Position numbers and translations under genes: made by a program. Shown one piece after another: positions 61,384-64,000 of a DNA stretch of 64,000 nt (position 1 is the first letter of the stretch; the number at the start of each line of letters is the position of its first letter). The notes under the pieces are model-generated. The model was not told the origin of the DNA and did not search any database. It saw only the letters and a list, made by a program, of their open reading frames with translations. The stretch comes from Methylocystaceae bacterium (GTDB lineage Bacteria; Pseudomonadota; Alphaproteobacteria; Rhodospirillales; Terasakiellaceae): positions 620,001-684,000 of the forward strand of contig JABXIG010000003.1 in NCBI GenBank assembly GCA_013373205.1. Direction: 5' to 3'.

Positions 61384-62412
61384 ATGTCTGGTGTGAAGCA
61401 AATCACCGTCGCCAAAGACGACGACGATATCCGTTTGGACCGTTGGTTCAAGCGCCATTATCCCGAATTGTCCTATGGGCGTTTGGAAAAGCTGTTGCGC
61501 AAAGGACAAATCCGTCTGGATGGCAAACGGGCAAAATCCAAGGATCGCATTTCTGCCGGGCAAGTGGTCCGCGTCCCCCCCTTTGGCGATGATGGCGGCG
61601 TGCGTCCGGTTCAGAAAAAAGAAGAAATGCTTTTAACTGAGCGCGAAATTGACGAGGTTCGTTCCTGGGTGCTTTATCGCGATGAAGATGTGATCGTCAT
61701 CAATAAACCTGCAGGCCTGCCGACACAAGGCGGCACCGGGGTTAAACGTCATCTGGATGGCTTGCTCCATGCCTTGAAGTTCGAAAAGACCGATAAACCC
61801 AAGCTGTGCCACCGTCTGGATAAAGATACCTCCGGCGTGTTACTGCTGGCTCGGAGCGCCAATGTGGCGGCCAAGATGACCAAGGCGTTTAAGACCAAGG
61901 ATGCACGCAAGCTTTATTGGGCCTTAACCGTTAAAGTCCCTGCTCCGAAAGAAGGCAAGGTCTTTCAACCTATCGCCAAATACCATAGCCACCACGGCGA
62001 ACGGATGGTGATTGATGCGGATGAAGGACAGGATGCGCGTTCGCTCTATCGCACCATCGAAAGCACAGGCAATGTGGCTGCCTGGGTGGCGTTGGAACCG
62101 CGCACCGGGCGCACACATCAACTGAGGGTGCATTGTGCGTACCTTAAGACCCCGATCCAAGGCGATGGCAAATATGGCGGACAAGACGCTTATTTGACCG
62201 GAGATGGGGTTTCCAAGAAAATGCACCTCCATGCCCGTCGTTTGCAAATCCCGTCCCCCGATGGTATTGGCGTGATCGATGTCACCGCCCCCATGCCGGA
62301 TCATATGAAAAAATCTTGGGATTTCTTCGGTTTTGATGAAAAGCAGGAAGATGCGGATGAGCTATTTGATCTGAGCCAAAAAGTGACAGCAACCTATAAA
62401 CGTCACGACTAA
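61384..62412 (+). CDS. rluC: RluC/RluD-type 23S rRNA pseudouridine synthase
   Basis: 342 residues: N-terminal S4 RNA-binding domain (RLDRWFKRHYPELSYGRLE, to about 70), then the RluA-type catalytic domain with HRLDKDTSG (143-151, catalytic Asp146) and RTGRTHQLRVHCAYL. RluC is favoured over RluD by the S4-plus-short-linker layout but specificity is not proven. It shares stop-codon bases with the next, convergent gene. Confidence 0.85.
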   Translation: MSGVKQITVAKDDDDIRLDRWFKRHYPELSYGRLEKLLRKGQIRLDGKRAKSKDRISAGQVVRVPPFGDDGGVRPVQKKEEMLLTEREIDEVRSWVLYRDEDVIVINKPAGLPTQGGTGVKRHLDGLLHALKFEKTDKPKLCHRLDKDTSGVLLLARSANVAAKMTKAFKTKDARKLYWALTVKVPAPKEGKVFQPIAKYHSHHGERMVIDADEGQDARSLYRTIESTGNVAAWVALEPRTGRTHQLRVHCAYLKTPIQGDGKYGGQDAYLTGDGVSKKMHLHARRLQIPSPDGIGVIDVTAPMPDHMKKSWDFFGFDEKQEDADELFDLSQKVTATYKRHD

Positions 62413-63014
62413 GCGTAAATATCAAGACGGTTCTGACTTAAGAGCGTATCGGCATAAGGGATGGTCCCCGCAGTGGTATAGCTAGAACGCAGTTTTTCTT
62501 CCAGCAGGTCAGAGACACTGGTGGAATTTGTACGACTGTCGTCATCTGTGCGGGTTTCATCTTGTGAGGCATCATAGGTCTGAACGGAAACCTGCCCCCC
62601 ATCCGCGTAAGTCGTTGTTGTGGTCACCCAGCCCCGTTGGGAAACAGTTGTTTCTACATTGGTGACTTCGGTACTGACGACGGTGGTGGTTTGCTCGCTG
62701 GTGCCGGAAGAGGCGCTATTGCCGGTTTGTAGTTCCTGATCCAGTTCATTTAAGGCGGTTGTCAGACGGTCTGCGTCTTCTTGCGTGATCCGTCCATTTT
62801 CCACATCTGTTGCGATTTGATCATCAATAGCCTGACGGATAACCGTCGGGTCAGCCAAAGCCGGATTGGTGGAATAATTGTTCTGACGAACATTGGAAAC
62901 GGCTGTGGTGACGCTTCGGGTTTGATTTGCATTTAGGTCAGCACGATCCAGCCCCGCGAGTCGTGCAGGTTGCTGTGTGTTAAAAAGTGATGTTCCGATG
63001 GCATCAATAGCCAT
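62409..63014 (-). CDS. Uncharacterised Ser/Thr-rich protein
   Basis: 201 residues, no recognised family. The first third has many Asn/Thr/Ala; 60-95 is a helical part with NGRITQEDADRLTTALNEL; 98-170 is low-complexity Ser/Thr/Val/Glu (TTTVVSTEVTNVETTVSQR); the end is SQNRLDIYA. There are no cysteines, no membrane segment and no classical signal peptide, a composition reminiscent of flagellar or secreted structural proteins. Own promoter at 63147. Convergent with rluC. Confidence 0.7.
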   Translation of the reverse strand: MAIDAIGTSLFNTQQPARLAGLDRADLNANQTRSVTTAVSNVRQNNYSTNPALADPTVIRQAIDDQIATDVENGRITQEDADRLTTALNELDQELQTGNSASSGTSEQTTTVVSTEVTNVETTVSQRGWVTTTTTYADGGQVSVQTYDASQDETRTDDDSRTNSTSVSDLLEEKLRSSYTTAGTIPYADTLLSQNRLDIYA

Positions 63015-63146
63015 AACTAAACCCTACTCACCATAGACTTAAAGCGCAAACCCAGAAGGCTTACGTTAGAAACCGGATCCCATGGTCAAGATTCTTCTTG
63101 GCGTTTAAAAGGGGAAAGTTGTCTTCATTCTCAGACAACAGATAAT

Positions 63147-63174
63147 ATTATAAGGCTTTTTGTTGAAAAGTCTA
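63147..63174 (-). promoter_or_regulatory. Promoter of the Ser/Thr-rich protein gene
   Basis: On the minus strand TAGACT, 16 bases, perfect TATAAT; the ATG at 63014 lies about 130 bases downstream. Confidence 0.55.
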
Positions 63175-63233
63175 TGTGTCCCTTAAGGGGAGAAAGGGGA
63201 CCTGACTTTTTGTTCTGATTGTGGCTTTGTGCT

Positions 63234-63509
63234 TTAAACAGTCTTTTCCTGTGCAAAACCGGTTTTAACTTTTTCGTCGGTATCACTGACTTCAACCAGA
63301 TCAACGCGTGCAGCAGTTGGTCCGTCCCAACATTTCTTTATCAGTTGATCGACAGCAGTCTCATCACCTTGAACAACTGCTTCAACACTACCATCCAGTC
63401 GATTGCGCACCCAGCCTGCAAGGCCAAGGGAAAGGGCTGTTTCGCGGGTCCAGGCACGATACCAGACGCCTTGGACGCGTCCTGTAATTTTTAAGTGAAC
63501 TGTTTTCAT
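63234..63509 (-). CDS. acyP: Acylphosphatase
   Basis: 91 residues: KITGRVQGVWYRAWT with catalytic Arg18, and GWVRNRLDGSVEAVVQG with catalytic Asn36. Hydrolyses acyl phosphates such as carbamoyl phosphate. The frame is open upstream to 63620, but ATG 63509 matches the family start and lies beyond the hemerythrin terminator. Confidence 0.93.
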   Translation of the reverse strand: MKTVHLKITGRVQGVWYRAWTRETALSLGLAGWVRNRLDGSVEAVVQGDETAVDQLIKKCWDGPTAARVDLVEVSDTDEKVKTGFAQEKTV

Positions 63510-63511
63510 CA

Positions 63512-63550
63512 ATAAAAGGGGCCGAAGGTTGTTAACACATCCTTCGACCC
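63512..63550 (-). terminator. Terminator of the bacteriohemerythrin gene
   Basis: GGTCGAAGG/CCTTCGGCC-type stem with an inner TGT/ACA pairing, followed on the minus strand by TTTTATT. It separates hemerythrin from acyP. Confidence 0.7.
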
Positions 63551-63558
63551 TATCATAC

Positions 63559-63984
63559 TCAGGCCGCGTTTTGCCCTTGATTTTGCATAAACTGGGCAAA
63601 TTTCTTATCGGTGCTGCCAATATGCTTTTGCCACAGGCTGGCCAAAAGGCCGATTAATTCAACAGAGGCATATTCGCCAGGTGAATTGATATAGTCTTCA
63701 TACGATTTATCAACGCGTTGAACAAACATCGCATGTTCCTCCTTATGGGCTTCCAGGTCGGGGTAATTGACCTTGGCCATAAAGACTTCTTCATCGTTAA
63801 AGTGCTGGATTGTATAATCTTTTAACTCTTTATACATGCCTGCAACCACGTTGGATTCTGAATTATTTTTGATCTCATTATAAAGCGCGTTAATGCGTTT
63901 TAGCATTTGTTTGTGGTCGTTATCTACACTTTCATTCCCACAAGACAAATCATCAGACCAGCTAAAGAGGGTTTGCTCATCCAC
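63559..63984 (-). CDS. Bacteriohemerythrin
   Basis: 141 residues, a four-helix di-iron O2-binding protein. All seven ligands can be placed: His24 (DNDHKQM), His61 and Glu65 (QHFNDEEVF), His80 and His84 (AHKEEH), His121 and Asp126 (KHIGSTD). Soluble; stores or delivers oxygen, or senses it. It is followed by acyP beyond a terminator. Such proteins are frequent in microaerophilic, motile alphaproteobacteria. Confidence 0.93.
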   Translation of the reverse strand: MDEQTLFSWSDDLSCGNESVDNDHKQMLKRINALYNEIKNNSESNVVAGMYKELKDYTIQHFNDEEVFMAKVNYPDLEAHKEEHAMFVQRVDKSYEDYINSPGEYASVELIGLLASLWQKHIGSTDKKFAQFMQNQGQNAA

Positions 63985-64000
63985 ATCTTCTAACTGTACC

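Overview
This is 64 kb of an alphaproteobacterial chromosome of intermediate GC, most likely from a free-living, respiring, possibly nitrogen-fixing member of the Rhodospirillales side (Terasakiella/Magnetospirillum-like; the genus is inference). Supporting signs are a COQ9-type ubiquinone protein in an operon divergent from rpsU, a cowN gene, a bacteriohemerythrin, and contiguous RNA polymerase/ribosomal protein operons with alphaproteobacterial features (Ala-rich tails on L3 and RpoC, adk after secY, alpha operon lacking rpsD). No IS element, prophage or CRISPR array was seen.

Layout. 0-20 kb is mixed metabolism and signalling: a partial phosphofructokinase, a DUF465 protein, a degenerate GGDEF protein, purE-purK, a Bcr/CflA-type exporter, def-coq9 divergent from rpsU, two divergently transcribed acyl-CoA synthetases (the second is prpE), a TlpA-like thioredoxin, a GAF-GAF-PAS adenylate cyclase coupled to a 36-residue-repeat coiled-coil protein, a Cys-rich unknown, a pseudo-HPt/pseudo-receiver protein, an ATP-grasp plus C26 amidohydrolase pair, a solute-binding protein gene broken by a stop codon, tRNA-Thr and rlmB.

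20-55 kb is the transcription/translation block: tRNA-Tyr, tRNA-Gly, tRNA-Trp, secE-nusG, rplKA, rplJL, rpoBC, then str (rpsL-rpsG-fusA-tuf), S10 (rpsJ to rpsQ), spc (rplN to secY-adk) and alpha (rpsM-rpsK-rpoA-rplQ). Each unit has a readable sigma70-type promoter or leader. Two foreign-looking segments interrupt it. One lies between rplL and rpoB: a 57-aa Cys-containing ORF bracketed by near-identical terminators, and an AT-rich antisense methyltransferase. The other lies between rpoC and rpsL: an entericidin-like lipoprotein, an MHYT-LytTR membrane regulator, cowN and a DUF1640 protein.

55-64 kb is mixed again: a LysE exporter, an AraC regulator, a cupin, a DegP-type protease translationally coupled to rarA, a NavAb-like sodium channel, crcB, an RluC-type pseudouridine synthase, a Ser/Thr-rich unknown, acylphosphatase and bacteriohemerythrin.

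The most interesting unit is the MHYT-LytTR/cowN module. A predicted metal/diatomic-gas membrane sensor with a LytTR DNA-binding domain lies just upstream of the gene that protects nitrogenase from CO, and the gap between them holds an 11-bp direct repeat with a 20-bp period, the geometry expected of a LytTR operator. Other notable points are the ATP-grasp/C26 pair, the exact 36-residue coiled-coil repeat beside a cyclase, the doubly degenerate phosphorelay protein, the non-AUG start of rpsU, and promoter/terminator overlaps in the ribosomal operons.
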